Assembly: GCA_913060875.1 (NCBI GenBank)
Contig: CAJXSL010000013.1
Coordinates: 62,001-126,000, forward strand
From: an uncultured Desulfobacteraceae bacterium
GTDB taxonomy: Bacteria; Desulfobacterota; Desulfobacteria; Desulfobacterales; UBA5852
Length of the DNA: 64,000 nt
Direction: 5' to 3'
Under the pieces are notes generated by a model. That model was given only the letters and a program-made list of their open reading frames with translations. It made no database searches and was not told where the DNA came from. The position numbers were made by a program, and so were the translations under genes. Of this stretch, positions 53,044-62,288 are shown piece by piece. How positions within the stretch are numbered: position 1 is the stretch's first letter; each line of letters opens with the position of its first letter.

Positions 53044-54747
53044 TCAGCTTGACGCTTTTTCATATGCGTGTGGGTCATCCGTGGATCCGCGGGCCGTCCT
53101 TGTTCGGTCCATTTTAACGACCACCAGGGTGATATCGTCTTCCAGGTCCGACCGGCCGCAAAAGGCCTGCAGGCGGTCCACCAGGCGATCACGAATCATC
53201 CCGGAGGGTTCCTCCGCATGGTCTTTCAACAGTGCCCGGACCCTTTCCTTGCCGAACATTTCACCCTGGGGATTGCAGGCTTCCCAGACGCCGTCCGTCC
53301 CCATGAGGATGATGCTGCCCTCCGCCAGATGGCTGCGGCGCTGGACTGTGAAACGGGAAGCGCCATCCACGCCCAGGGCGATGCCAGGGCCTGCCAATGG
53401 CTCAAAATGGTCATGCGCGGGGTCGTACAGGATCGCCGGATCATGGCCGGCCCGTACCCAGACGATTTCTCCGGCGGACCCATTGACCGCCAGGCACAGG
53501 AGGGTCATGAACTGGCCGGAGATCCCGATATCCTGGGCGAGCTGGCTGTTGACATCGTTTAAAACCGCGGCCAGGTCTCCCGGCAGCGATAACCGCTGGC
53601 GCAACAGGGAGCGGGCGATCGCCATCAGGAGGGCGGCCGACACACCGTGACCCGAAACGTCCCCCACCACCACGGCCAGGGGCATCCCTTCGGCCGCGCC
53701 GGTGTTGTAATGAATGAAATCATAGTAGTCGCCGCCGGTTTCGTCACAGTAGATACTGATCCCGGCGATGTCGAGACCCTCGGCCGCCGGGTCCCCGGGG
53801 GGCAGGAGATTTTGCTGGACTTCCCGGGCCAGGATCATGGCCAGGCGCATTTTTTCCCGTTCTTTGAGGCCGGCGGTCATCTGGTTGATCACATCGCCGG
53901 TATAACCGAGTTCATCGTTGGAGGTTACCGGCACCCGGCCGTCGAAATCGCCCTCCCGGGCCCGGGAGAGGGTTCGGATAATGGCCCTGAAGGGATGGGA
54001 AAGATTGGTGCTCACCAAAATCCAGAGCCAAAGTCCCACGCCCATGAAAACAAGCGAATTGGTGACCAGGGCATTTCCCAGGCGCTCCAATACAACCGCC
54101 GGGTCCTCTTCCGCCGCCGTCAGTCCGAAATAGACCTGAATCGTGGCAAAAAACGGAATCAAATTGCAGGCGAACAGGAAGGCTGCCAGGCGCACCCGGA
54201 TGTTGACGCGGATCGTCCCGGGAACTTCGTAGATCCGGCCCTTCGGGAAGAAGAAGAGGGCCAGTTTTTTCTGGAAAATGTGCTCCAGGAGAAAAAAGGC
54301 GACCACAATGGTAATCAGGCCGATATGCAGGTTGATCAGAAACGCCCGTTTGACGATGTGGTCGGGCTCGCCCATATACCTGAAATAGGAAGACCAGAAC
54401 ACCGCCGCCAGAATCCAGATGAAAAGATCCAGCGCCATGGCGTAAAAGGGCTCGTTCAACAGTCGTCGCAGGACCTGCTGGGGCACCTCGCGGAGCCGCC
54501 TCCCGTCAGCGCGGCATTGCGTCAGATAGCGGCGCATGGGCAGTTCGTACCCCACCAGACCGATGAACCCTATAAGAAACAGGATGGGGGTTGAAATCGC
54601 CTGGATCAGGAAGACCTGGGCTTGGGTGGCGGCCAGAAGCTCAAGGGGGGCCACCAGGTTGGTAATCACCACGGCGGCCACCAGGTTGGCGCTGATGTTC
54701 GCCACGAGCATGCGGTTTTTCAGCCGGAAGCATTGCCGTGCGGTCAT
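53044..54747 (-). CDS. Membrane SpoIIE/RsbU-type PP2C phosphatase with HAMP domain
   Basis: A 567-residue protein: five or six membrane helices in the first 255 residues, a HAMP domain (about 257-310), and a C-terminal PP2C-like phosphatase (about 325-560) with DETGGDYYDF, VVGDVSGHGVSAAL and the late DDITLVVVK. Members dephosphorylate anti-sigma-factor antagonists in response to signals. No partner anti-sigma or STAS gene is in the window. The Met at 54747 follows GAGGTGCGTACC. Confidence 0.92.
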   Translation of the reverse strand: MTARQCFRLKNRMLVANISANLVAAVVITNLVAPLELLAATQAQVFLIQAISTPILFLIGFIGLVGYELPMRRYLTQCRADGRRLREVPQQVLRRLLNEPFYAMALDLFIWILAAVFWSSYFRYMGEPDHIVKRAFLINLHIGLITIVVAFFLLEHIFQKKLALFFFPKGRIYEVPGTIRVNIRVRLAAFLFACNLIPFFATIQVYFGLTAAEEDPAVVLERLGNALVTNSLVFMGVGLWLWILVSTNLSHPFRAIIRTLSRAREGDFDGRVPVTSNDELGYTGDVINQMTAGLKEREKMRLAMILAREVQQNLLPPGDPAAEGLDIAGISIYCDETGGDYYDFIHYNTGAAEGMPLAVVVGDVSGHGVSAALLMAIARSLLRQRLSLPGDLAAVLNDVNSQLAQDIGISGQFMTLLCLAVNGSAGEIVWVRAGHDPAILYDPAHDHFEPLAGPGIALGVDGASRFTVQRRSHLAEGSIILMGTDGVWEACNPQGEMFGKERVRALLKDHAEEPSGMIRDRLVDRLQAFCGRSDLEDDITLVVVKMDRTRTARGSTDDPHAYEKASS

Positions 54748-54839
54748 GGTACGCACCTCATACGATGGGCAGACGGCTTGCAATGCAGGTGTATGCCAAC
54801 GGTGGGCCCAACAACGGGCACCGGCAAGCCGGCGGTGGA

Positions 54840-55241
54840 TCAGGGGGCCGGATCGATGTCGATCGTCAGCGGTATGACATGGGTGCCGCGGTCGATTTCA
54901 AGGGTGCGGCCCATCTCCCATGCCCCGCAGCGGTAGGTGCTGTCCAGCAGAAGCGCGATGCCATCCACAAGACCGGCCACATCGATGACGGGATGCCGGC
55001 TGAAAACATGGGGCAGACCATAGGTTCGGCTGCAGGACAGGCATTTGCCCGGCCGCTGCGTGAGCTTAAAAACGAATCTTAACTGATTTTCCTGGACCCC
55101 CTGGTAGTCCAGACGGATATCGAACGACCCTTCGCCGGCATCGCCGAAGAGCGCTTCGAAAAAGCGATCCGCTCGTTCGGCGGGAAAAAGGCCTGCCAGG
55201 CGATCCGCGGTGAATAGGGTATCAAAAGGATCTTGTGCCAT
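54840..55241 (-). CDS. Conserved hypothetical protein (133 aa)
   Basis: Starts MAQDPFDTLFTADRLAGLFP. Beta-rich middle with one CLSC pair (GKCLSCSRTYGLPHVFSRHPVID), which could bind metal. It looks like a protein kept in sulfate-reducing bacteria, but no function is known. No close operon partner: the SpoIIE gene starts 92 bases further on the same strand. Confidence 0.7.
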   Translation of the reverse strand: MAQDPFDTLFTADRLAGLFPAERADRFFEALFGDAGEGSFDIRLDYQGVQENQLRFVFKLTQRPGKCLSCSRTYGLPHVFSRHPVIDVAGLVDGIALLLDSTYRCGAWEMGRTLEIDRGTHVIPLTIDIDPAP

Positions 55242-55720
55242 TTTGCCCGGTTGCCCTCCACTTGATCTGTTTTTCTTGTCACTTGCCCGGATATTTCACG
55301 CGCCCGTAGGGTGAAATTTTCGGGATAGCCGGTCCGATGCGAGATTGCCCACGCCAACTTCTATACGGTCGGAGGCCCGGTGTCGATAATCTCCGGATAT
55401 GGCTGTCGGCGTCGGGTGAACAGGTCCGTGGTGGAGCGTTGTGCCCCGGGTGACGAAGCGGCGGTGGCCGGCGGTTGCCAGGGATGCCTGACATCCTTGG
55501 CAAAACAGGCCCTGCGCACGGCAGTGAACCGATCGATCGGTTCCGACATGCTCAGGCGGGGGACTCATACCATATCATTGGCCAGATTACAATTGGCGCC
55601 TCTCTTTCACCGGGTGGCTTTGGTTGACGATTTAAGCGTCATCTCTTACCATGTTAGTTCAATCCGCGGGCGTCCGGGAGGGTCCCGGGCGGATACAATC
55701 CTTTTTCCAGGTTTGATGGG
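55242..55720. other. Divergent intergenic region, nothing recognised
   Basis: About 480 bases between divergent genes. Open frames on both strands here have no ribosome sites and no family pattern. It should hold the promoters of both neighbours. Confidence 0.4.
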
Positions 55721-57205
55721 ATGCGCCTGCAACACAACAAAATGTTCATGCTGGGCGGCCTGGTGTGCGCCCTGTTTTTCAGTGCCCTGCTGTTGGTGCG
55801 CACAGGCGTCTTCCCCTTTTCGAAGCGCCCGGCGGCGGAGGTGGCCCTGCGCGCGGGCCAGCCGCCGACAACCGGGGAGCGCTGGATGAATATTTTCCAG
55901 GGCGACCGTAAAATCGGGACCACCCACAGTCGTATGGAACCTGAGGAAGACGGCTATCGCTTAACCGAGCGCGTGGCCATGCGCATCAACACCATGGGTT
56001 TGGTGCAGGATCTGACCCTGGATTCCCGGGGGTGGCTCAATCCGGATTTAACCCTGTCCCGCTTCGCCTTTGCCATGCGTTCGGGGCGCTTTACGTTCAA
56101 TGCCAGCGGCCAGGTGGAAGACGATCATCTGGTCGTCCGGATTCAGTCCGGCGACAGTGAGCGCCGGATGCGACTTCCCCTGAAGGCGCCGCCTTATCTT
56201 CCCGCGGGGATTTTGGCGGCCGCTGTCCAGGCCGGCCTGGCACCGGGTGAACAACGGGTGTTCCCCATTTTTGACCCGTCCACCATGGCTCAGGAAACCA
56301 TCACCCTGGTCCTGAGGGGCCGTGAAACCTTGCAGATGGGGGAGAACGAAGTGGACGCGCTCAAGGTTTCCCTGAGCTTCAAGGGGGTTTCCCAGGATGC
56401 CTGGCTGGATGAGGATGGTGAACTCCTGATGGAGAAGGGCCTGCTGGGCATTCGTCAGGTGCGGGTGAGCCGGGAAGAAGCCCTATCCGGTTTGCCGGTG
56501 AGCGCCGCCGGCGATCTGACCCGCGTGGCCGCCATCGTGCCCGATCGCCGCCTGCCGGACCCGGCCGGTCTCAAGCGGCTTACCCTCCGGCTGGGCGGGA
56601 TCGATCCGGGACGCTACCGTCTGCTGGGGGAGGGACGGCAGCAGCTGTCCGGCAACCGGCTGACATTGACCCGGGAAGATGTGGACGACCTGCCGGGGGC
56701 CGTGGCCCGGGACGACATGCCGCCCGATATCCGTGATCTCCTGGCCCCGTCCACCTTTGTGACCTCGGATCACCCCAAAATCCAGGCCCTGGCCGCACGG
56801 CTGGTGGACCCGGAGGCCACTCCCCTGGCCAACCTGCATCAGTTGGTTGGCTGGATGCAGGCCAACATCGAGAAACGTCCGGTGCTTTCCCTGCCCGATG
56901 CGCTCAACACCCTCGACAACCGCATGGGGGACTGCAACGAACACGCTGTTTTACTGGCCGCCCTGGCCCGTGCGGCCGGCTATCCGGCCCAGGTGGAAGC
57001 CGGCCTGGTTTATCATGAAGGCCGTTTTTTCTACCATGCCTGGAACCGGGTTTATATCGGCCGCTGGATTACCGTGGATGCCCTTTTCGACCAGATCCCG
57101 GCCGATGTCACCCACATCCGCTTTGCCCGGGGCAGCGCCCATGAACAGCTCGATATCCTTCCCCTGCTGGGGAAGCTGCAGATCAGCATATTGGATATGG
57201 AGTGA
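55721..57205 (+). CDS. Membrane-anchored transglutaminase-like protein
   Basis: A 494-residue protein with one N-terminal membrane helix (about 8-28) and a long extracytoplasmic part. The C-terminal transglutaminase-like domain has its full triad: Cys in MGDCNEHAVLLAAL, His in FYHAWNRVYI and Asp in WITVDALFDQ. The 350 residues before it are beta-rich and unassigned. It is probably a periplasmic protease or cross-linking enzyme. It lies 78 bases before an ABC exporter. Confidence 0.85.
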   Translation: MRLQHNKMFMLGGLVCALFFSALLLVRTGVFPFSKRPAAEVALRAGQPPTTGERWMNIFQGDRKIGTTHSRMEPEEDGYRLTERVAMRINTMGLVQDLTLDSRGWLNPDLTLSRFAFAMRSGRFTFNASGQVEDDHLVVRIQSGDSERRMRLPLKAPPYLPAGILAAAVQAGLAPGEQRVFPIFDPSTMAQETITLVLRGRETLQMGENEVDALKVSLSFKGVSQDAWLDEDGELLMEKGLLGIRQVRVSREEALSGLPVSAAGDLTRVAAIVPDRRLPDPAGLKRLTLRLGGIDPGRYRLLGEGRQQLSGNRLTLTREDVDDLPGAVARDDMPPDIRDLLAPSTFVTSDHPKIQALAARLVDPEATPLANLHQLVGWMQANIEKRPVLSLPDALNTLDNRMGDCNEHAVLLAALARAAGYPAQVEAGLVYHEGRFFYHAWNRVYIGRWITVDALFDQIPADVTHIRFARGSAHEQLDILPLLGKLQISILDME

Positions 57206-57283
57206 CAGATAAAACACTCTTTACGGGACTATCAAGCTTATTCGGGGTATCAAATCGACATATCTAAAGCGGAAACCCAACTT

Positions 57284-58039
57284 ATGATCGAACTGCACGA
57301 CATCGTCAAAACTTACGGCAGCCACAAAGCCCTGCACGGGCTCAACCTTTCCGTCCCGTCCGGAGAGATCTTCGGTTTCATCGGACCCAACGGGGCCGGC
57401 AAGACCACCACCATCAAGATTATCGGCGGCATCATGGCCCCCACGGCCGGCACGGTGCAGGTTGCCGGGATCGACATGGCCCGCGATCCGGTGACGGCCA
57501 AGCAGCGCATCGGGTTTATCCCCGACCGCCCTTATCTCTACGAAAAGCTTACCGGCATGGAGTTTCTGCAGTTCACGGCGGATGTGTACGGTGTTCCGGC
57601 GGCAGACTTTCGCACCCAGGCGGTTTCCCTGTTGAAGATGTTCGCCCTGGCCGACTGGGGGGAGGAGCTGATCGAATCCTATTCCCACGGCATGAAGCAG
57701 CGCCTGATCATGTGCGCGGCCCTGCTGCACGATCCGGAGGTGCTCGTGGTGGACGAGCCCATGGTGGGGCTGGACCCGGTGGCCATCCGGATGGTCAAAA
57801 ACCTCTTCCGCGACCTGGCTGCCAGGGGCGTTACGGTGTTCATGTCCACCCACACCCTGGCCGTGGCCGAAGACATCTGCGACCGCATCGGCATCATCCA
57901 CCGGGGGCGCCTGATCGCGGAAGGCACCCTTGACGATTTGCGTCGGGATATTGCCGGCGGCGCCCCGGACCTGGAGGCCGTTTTCATCAACCTGACCCAG
58001 TCCCCGGCGGACAACCCCGGGCAGGGCGCGGCCGCATGA
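57284..58039 (+). CDS. ABC transporter ATP-binding protein
   Basis: A 251-residue ATPase: Walker A GPNGAGKTT, a slightly altered signature SYSHGMKQRL in place of LSGGQ, Walker B VLVVDEPMVGLD and the switch His in STHTL. It belongs to the ABC-2 exporter type (NatA/CcmA-like). Its stop overlaps the start of the permease gene by 4 bases (ATGA). Confidence 0.93.
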   Translation: MIELHDIVKTYGSHKALHGLNLSVPSGEIFGFIGPNGAGKTTTIKIIGGIMAPTAGTVQVAGIDMARDPVTAKQRIGFIPDRPYLYEKLTGMEFLQFTADVYGVPAADFRTQAVSLLKMFALADWGEELIESYSHGMKQRLIMCAALLHDPEVLVVDEPMVGLDPVAIRMVKNLFRDLAARGVTVFMSTHTLAVAEDICDRIGIIHRGRLIAEGTLDDLRRDIAGGAPDLEAVFINLTQSPADNPGQGAAA

Positions 58040-59721
58040 GCAGTGTTTTCGATCTTATCAAGCCGCGCCTGTGGCCCGTCGTGCATCGCCGCCCGAATAC
58101 GGCGGCCCGCTCCTACGTGCGCCTGGCCGTGATGACCGCGGTGGCCGGCGCGCTCTGGATCGGCATTTTCCTGGTCAGCCTGCGGGTGCTGACCCATTTC
58201 AGCACCATCGAAGAAATCGGCACCCTGCTCAACTACAAGCTGCTCAACATGCTGATGGTCACTTCCCTGGCCCTGCTGGTGTTCAGCGACATCCTGACGG
58301 CCCTGTCGAAACTCTACCTGGCCCGCGATCTGCCCCTGGTGCATGCCCTGCCCGTGCCGGCCCATCGCATTTTTTTGGCGCGCTGGATGGAAATCAGCTT
58401 CGACGGCTCATGGATGGTGCTGGCTTTTACCCTGCCGGTATTCCTGGCCTACGGCATGGTCTTCGAACAGGGCTTGATATTCGGGCTGGTGCTTGTCGCC
58501 GTCCTGGTGCCGTTTGCCCTCCTGGCGGCCACGGTCAGCAGCCTGCTGGTGCTGGTGGTGGTGATCATCATTCCGGCCAACCGCATGAAGAATATCTTTG
58601 TCCTGCTGGGGCTGCTGGCCTTCGTGGCCGTCTACCTGGCCATTCGCATGGCCCGGCCCGAACAGCTGGTGGACCCGGAGGTCTTCGACAGTGTGCTGAC
58701 CTATGTGGCGTCGCTGCAGACGCCCTCTCCGCCCTGGCTGCCCTCCACCTGGGCCTACGCGGCCCTGCAGGCCGCCCTGGCCCCCGAACCACACCGGGGG
58801 CTGCTGGATATAGCGCTATTGTGGAGCGGCACGGGCTTCTTCCTGTTCCTCGCCGTCGGGCTGGCCGATCGTCTCTATTTCCGGGGGTACTCCCGCACCC
58901 AGGCGGCCGGCCGCAAGTTCCGCCGGCGGCCGGCCGGGACGACCCGGCGGCACAGCCGGTTTACCGGCCCCCTGCGGGCCCTGCTGGACAAGGAGCTGAA
59001 GACTTTCTGGCGGGACCAGACCCAGTGGTCCCAGATTTTCCTGATCATGGCCCTGGTGGTGATCTATGTCTACAATTTCAAGGTGCTGCCCCTGGAGAAG
59101 TCGCCCCTGCCCACCGTCTACCTGCAGAACCTGCTGGCTTTCCTGAATATGGGCCTGGCCCTGTTCGTCCTCACGGCCGTCACGGCCCGCTTTGCCTTCC
59201 CGGCCGTATGCAGTGAACGGGAAGCCTTCTGGGTCATCAAGACCGCCCCCATTTCCATCCGGTCTTTCCTGTGGATCAAGTTCGGCATTTATTTTCTGCC
59301 TCTTTTGATCCTGACCGAAGGACTGATCGTGATCACCAACCTCCTGCTCAACGTGACCCCGGTCATGATGGGACTTTCCGTGCTGACCGTCTTCGGCATG
59401 GTGCCCGGCATCGTGGCCCTGGGCATCGGCATGGGCGCCCTGAATCCCAATTTCCGGACCGAAAACCCGGCCCAGGCCGTCACCGGGTTTGACGGCCTGC
59501 TCTTTATGGTGTTGAGCACGGCCTTTATCGGCGCCGTGCTGGCCCTGGAGGCCGGTCCGGTCTACCACTATTTCCTGTCCGAGCTCCGCGGCCGCCCCCT
59601 GCCGCCCCACTGGTTCCTGCGCACCTGGACCAGCGGCCTGCTGGCGGTCCTGCTGTGTCTGGCCGCTGCCGTCGTGCCCATGGCCATCGGTCAACGGCGG
59701 CTGGAACGCCGGGGCATCTGA
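58036..59721 (+). CDS. ABC-2-type exporter permease (about 560 aa)
   Basis: A 561-residue membrane protein with about twelve helices in two halves, joined by a basic segment near residues 295-320 (FRRRPAGTTRRHSRF). LLDKELKTFWRDQTQWSQIF marks the second half. The size and layout match large two-half ABC-2 permeases that pair with CcmA-like ATPases; substrate unknown. The codon use is strongly C/G-ending. Confidence 0.88.
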   Translation: MSSVFDLIKPRLWPVVHRRPNTAARSYVRLAVMTAVAGALWIGIFLVSLRVLTHFSTIEEIGTLLNYKLLNMLMVTSLALLVFSDILTALSKLYLARDLPLVHALPVPAHRIFLARWMEISFDGSWMVLAFTLPVFLAYGMVFEQGLIFGLVLVAVLVPFALLAATVSSLLVLVVVIIIPANRMKNIFVLLGLLAFVAVYLAIRMARPEQLVDPEVFDSVLTYVASLQTPSPPWLPSTWAYAALQAALAPEPHRGLLDIALLWSGTGFFLFLAVGLADRLYFRGYSRTQAAGRKFRRRPAGTTRRHSRFTGPLRALLDKELKTFWRDQTQWSQIFLIMALVVIYVYNFKVLPLEKSPLPTVYLQNLLAFLNMGLALFVLTAVTARFAFPAVCSEREAFWVIKTAPISIRSFLWIKFGIYFLPLLILTEGLIVITNLLLNVTPVMMGLSVLTVFGMVPGIVALGIGMGALNPNFRTENPAQAVTGFDGLLFMVLSTAFIGAVLALEAGPVYHYFLSELRGRPLPPHWFLRTWTSGLLAVLLCLAAAVVPMAIGQRRLERRGI

Positions 59722-59734
59722 AAGGGGCCCGGGA

Positions 59735-61084
59735 TCAGCTGTCCGACAGGGCCTGGAGCTTGCGGTAGAGGGTTTTACGCCCGATGCCCAGGATATCCGC
59801 AGCACGGGTCCGGCTTCCCCCGACGTATTGCAGCACCGCCAGGATGTGCTGGCGTTCCACTTCCCTAAGGGGCAGGAAGGGCTGGTCGATGCCGGCCATG
59901 ACCCCGCCGCCGGTCAGTTCCAGGGGCAGGGCGCGCTCCGTGATAACGTCGCCTTCGGACAGAATGAGGCCCCTCTCCAGAACGTTCTGCAATTCCCGCA
60001 CGTTGCCGGGCCAGTCATAGGCCATGAGGCATTGCATGGTCCGGTCCGAGATGCGCACCATGCGGTCACCCGGCCGAAGGCGCCCGATAAAGGACTCGAT
60101 CAGGGCCGGGATGTCCTCTTTGCGGTTGCGCAAGGGGGGCAGGGGGATGTTGAACACGTTGAGCCGGTGATACATGGCTTCGCTGAAGCGGCCCGCCTCC
60201 ACTTCCTCGTGGAGATCCCGATTGGTGGCGAATATAAAGCGTACATTCACCTTCTGCTCGTTTTTTTCGCCCACCCGGCGAAAGGTCTGGTTTTCAATGA
60301 CCCGTAGCAGCGCACTCTGTACCTCGATGGGCAGCTCCCCGATCTCGTCCAGAAACAGGGTCCCTTTGTGGGCGAAGGAGAGGAGTCCCTCGTAGGATTC
60401 GGTGGCCCCGGTGAAGGCTCCCTTGCGGTAGCCGAACAGTTCGCTGCGCAGGAGGTCTTTCTGGAAGGTCCCGCAGTTCTTAACCATCAGGGGCCGTGCA
60501 CTGCGGTCGCTCAATTCATGGATGAGCTGGGCCACCACGTTCTTGCCGGTGCCGCTCTCCCCCGTCAGGAGGACCGGAACACGGGCGGGCGCCACCTTGC
60601 GGATCAGGAAGCGCACGTTTTCCAGTGCGTCCGACTGCCCCACCAGCTTCGGGGAGCCCTGTTCAGCCTGGGTATGGCGCAGCAGGCGGTTTTCCCGCTG
60701 CAGGCAGGTTCGCTGAAAGGCTTTTTCCATGACGAGGGCCAGGCGGTCCAGGTCAAAGGGTTTGGTGATGTAGTCGTAGGCCCCCATCTTCATGGCCCGG
60801 ACGGCGTTGTCCACGTCCCCGAAACCCGTGATGATGATGACCTGGGCTTCGGGGGCCAACTCCTGGAAATCGATGAGCAGATCCAGCCCGGAGCCGTCGG
60901 GCAGCCGCATGTCGAGAAGGGCCAGATCGAACGTCTCCTGCTTGAACAGGGTCCGAGCTTCGCTTACCGTGCCGACGGTCGTGATGCGGCGCCGTTGGTT
61001 GCCGAGTTCCTTTTCCACGAGGCGGCGAATGTTGGGTTCGTCGTCCACCACGAGGACGTGCATGGTTTCCATGGCCGGAGTCAT
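59735..61084 (-). CDS. NtrC-family sigma-54-dependent response regulator
   Basis: A 449-residue activator: receiver domain (about 8-120) with phosphorylation Asp in ALLDMRLPDGSG, AAA+ domain with GESGTGKN and the sigma-54 contact loop KGAFTGA, and a C-terminal Fis-type helix-turn-helix (VERQHILAVLQYVGGSRTRAADILGIGRKTLY). It opens sigma-54 promoters when phosphorylated. Its ATG overlaps the kinase stop by 4 bases, so the kinase is its partner. Likely targets are the two alcohol dehydrogenase promoters nearby. Confidence 0.95.
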   Translation of the reverse strand: MTPAMETMHVLVVDDEPNIRRLVEKELGNQRRRITTVGTVSEARTLFKQETFDLALLDMRLPDGSGLDLLIDFQELAPEAQVIIITGFGDVDNAVRAMKMGAYDYITKPFDLDRLALVMEKAFQRTCLQRENRLLRHTQAEQGSPKLVGQSDALENVRFLIRKVAPARVPVLLTGESGTGKNVVAQLIHELSDRSARPLMVKNCGTFQKDLLRSELFGYRKGAFTGATESYEGLLSFAHKGTLFLDEIGELPIEVQSALLRVIENQTFRRVGEKNEQKVNVRFIFATNRDLHEEVEAGRFSEAMYHRLNVFNIPLPPLRNRKEDIPALIESFIGRLRPGDRMVRISDRTMQCLMAYDWPGNVRELQNVLERGLILSEGDVITERALPLELTGGGVMAGIDQPFLPLREVERQHILAVLQYVGGSRTRAADILGIGRKTLYRKLQALSDS

Positions 61085-62286
61085 GGCTGGATTCCTTTGG
61101 CCGCCGGCAGCCGAACCGTGAACCGGGAGCCTTGCCCCGGGAGGCTGTCCACGTTGATTTCACCCCCGTGGGCCTGGATGATGTGATAGCAAGTGGACAG
61201 CCCGATACCGATGCCCTGGCCCACCGGTTTGGTCGTGAAGAAAGGCTCGAAAAGCTTGGGCAGGTGATCGGGCGGGATACCGCACCCGTTGTCCGCCACT
61301 TCCAGCGCAACCCCCCCGTTATGACGGCCGCGGGTGCGTATCGTGATGCGGCCTTCCGGCGTAACGGCAGCCAGGGCATTGAGCACCAGATTCAGAATCA
61401 CCTGTTCGAGTTCCGCCGCGTTGCCTTTGATGGTCGGCAGCTCAGAGGCCAACTGCAGATCGATAAGGTCGTCCGGGTACTGTTTGAGCTTGTGGTGGAG
61501 GAGGCGCAGGACGTTGCGAATCAGGGGGGTTAAACGGATCGGGCTCAACTCGGCGGTCGTGCGGGGGCTGAAGGTCAGCAGGCTTTGGACAATGCCGCTG
61601 CAGCGCTGGCACTCCGTGCGGATGATATCGAGGTACTCCTCGAAGTCCCTGCGCAGGCCGTCGTCGTTCAGCGCCTCGGCCAGTTTGGCCATACGCCGCT
61701 GGAGGCCTTCGGCGAAACCCTGAATGGAAGTGAGCGGGTTGTTGATTTCGTGGGCCACGCCGGCGGCCAGCAGTCCGATGGTGGCCATCTTTTCGGCGTG
61801 GTAGTATTGGGCCTGGAATTCTTTTTCCAGCGTCACATCCCGTTTGACGACCAGGATCTCGCTGAGCTGCCCGTCGGCGTCGCGCAGTGGCGAAGCGGTG
61901 ATGGCAAAGTGGCGGTTGCGACCGTCGACGCCGAAGATGGCGTTCTGCCGACAGACCTGGTTGGTGGCCAGGGCGTCCCGCAGCGGACACTCTTCACAGG
62001 GTTCCGAACGGTCGCGGAAGACCGTGTAGCAATAGCCTTTTACCGCTGATCGTTTTTGATAGAGATCGAAAAAACTGTGGTTGACCGACCGGATGCGGTA
62101 GTCGGGGGATATAACGGCCACGATGTCCGTGATCCCGTCGAGGATGGTCTGGACATGCCGCTGTTCGCGCTGCAGCTCACGGTTGGACGCGCGCAGCTCG
62201 CCCATTTTGACCTGGACTTCTTTGAAAAAGCCCAGCTTGGTGTGTCCCAACCCGATTAGATCTTCGATACGCGGTTTCGGTTTCAT
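61081..62286 (-). CDS. Soluble PAS-domain sensor histidine kinase
   Basis: A 401-residue kinase without membrane helices. The PAS domain (about 45-160) contains a Cys-rich loop CEECPLRDALATNQVCRQN. HisKA box GVAHEINNPLTSIQGF carries the phosphorylated His; the ATPase domain has NLVLNALAAV, DNGCGIP and GIGIGLST. The Met at 62286 is 2 bases after the dehydrogenase stop; the frame to 62382 is over-extended. It probably senses a cytoplasmic redox or metabolite signal. Confidence 0.92.
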   Translation of the reverse strand: MKPKPRIEDLIGLGHTKLGFFKEVQVKMGELRASNRELQREQRHVQTILDGITDIVAVISPDYRIRSVNHSFFDLYQKRSAVKGYCYTVFRDRSEPCEECPLRDALATNQVCRQNAIFGVDGRNRHFAITASPLRDADGQLSEILVVKRDVTLEKEFQAQYYHAEKMATIGLLAAGVAHEINNPLTSIQGFAEGLQRRMAKLAEALNDDGLRRDFEEYLDIIRTECQRCSGIVQSLLTFSPRTTAELSPIRLTPLIRNVLRLLHHKLKQYPDDLIDLQLASELPTIKGNAAELEQVILNLVLNALAAVTPEGRITIRTRGRHNGGVALEVADNGCGIPPDHLPKLFEPFFTTKPVGQGIGIGLSTCYHIIQAHGGEINVDSLPGQGSRFTVRLPAAKGIQP

Positions 62287-62288
62287 AT

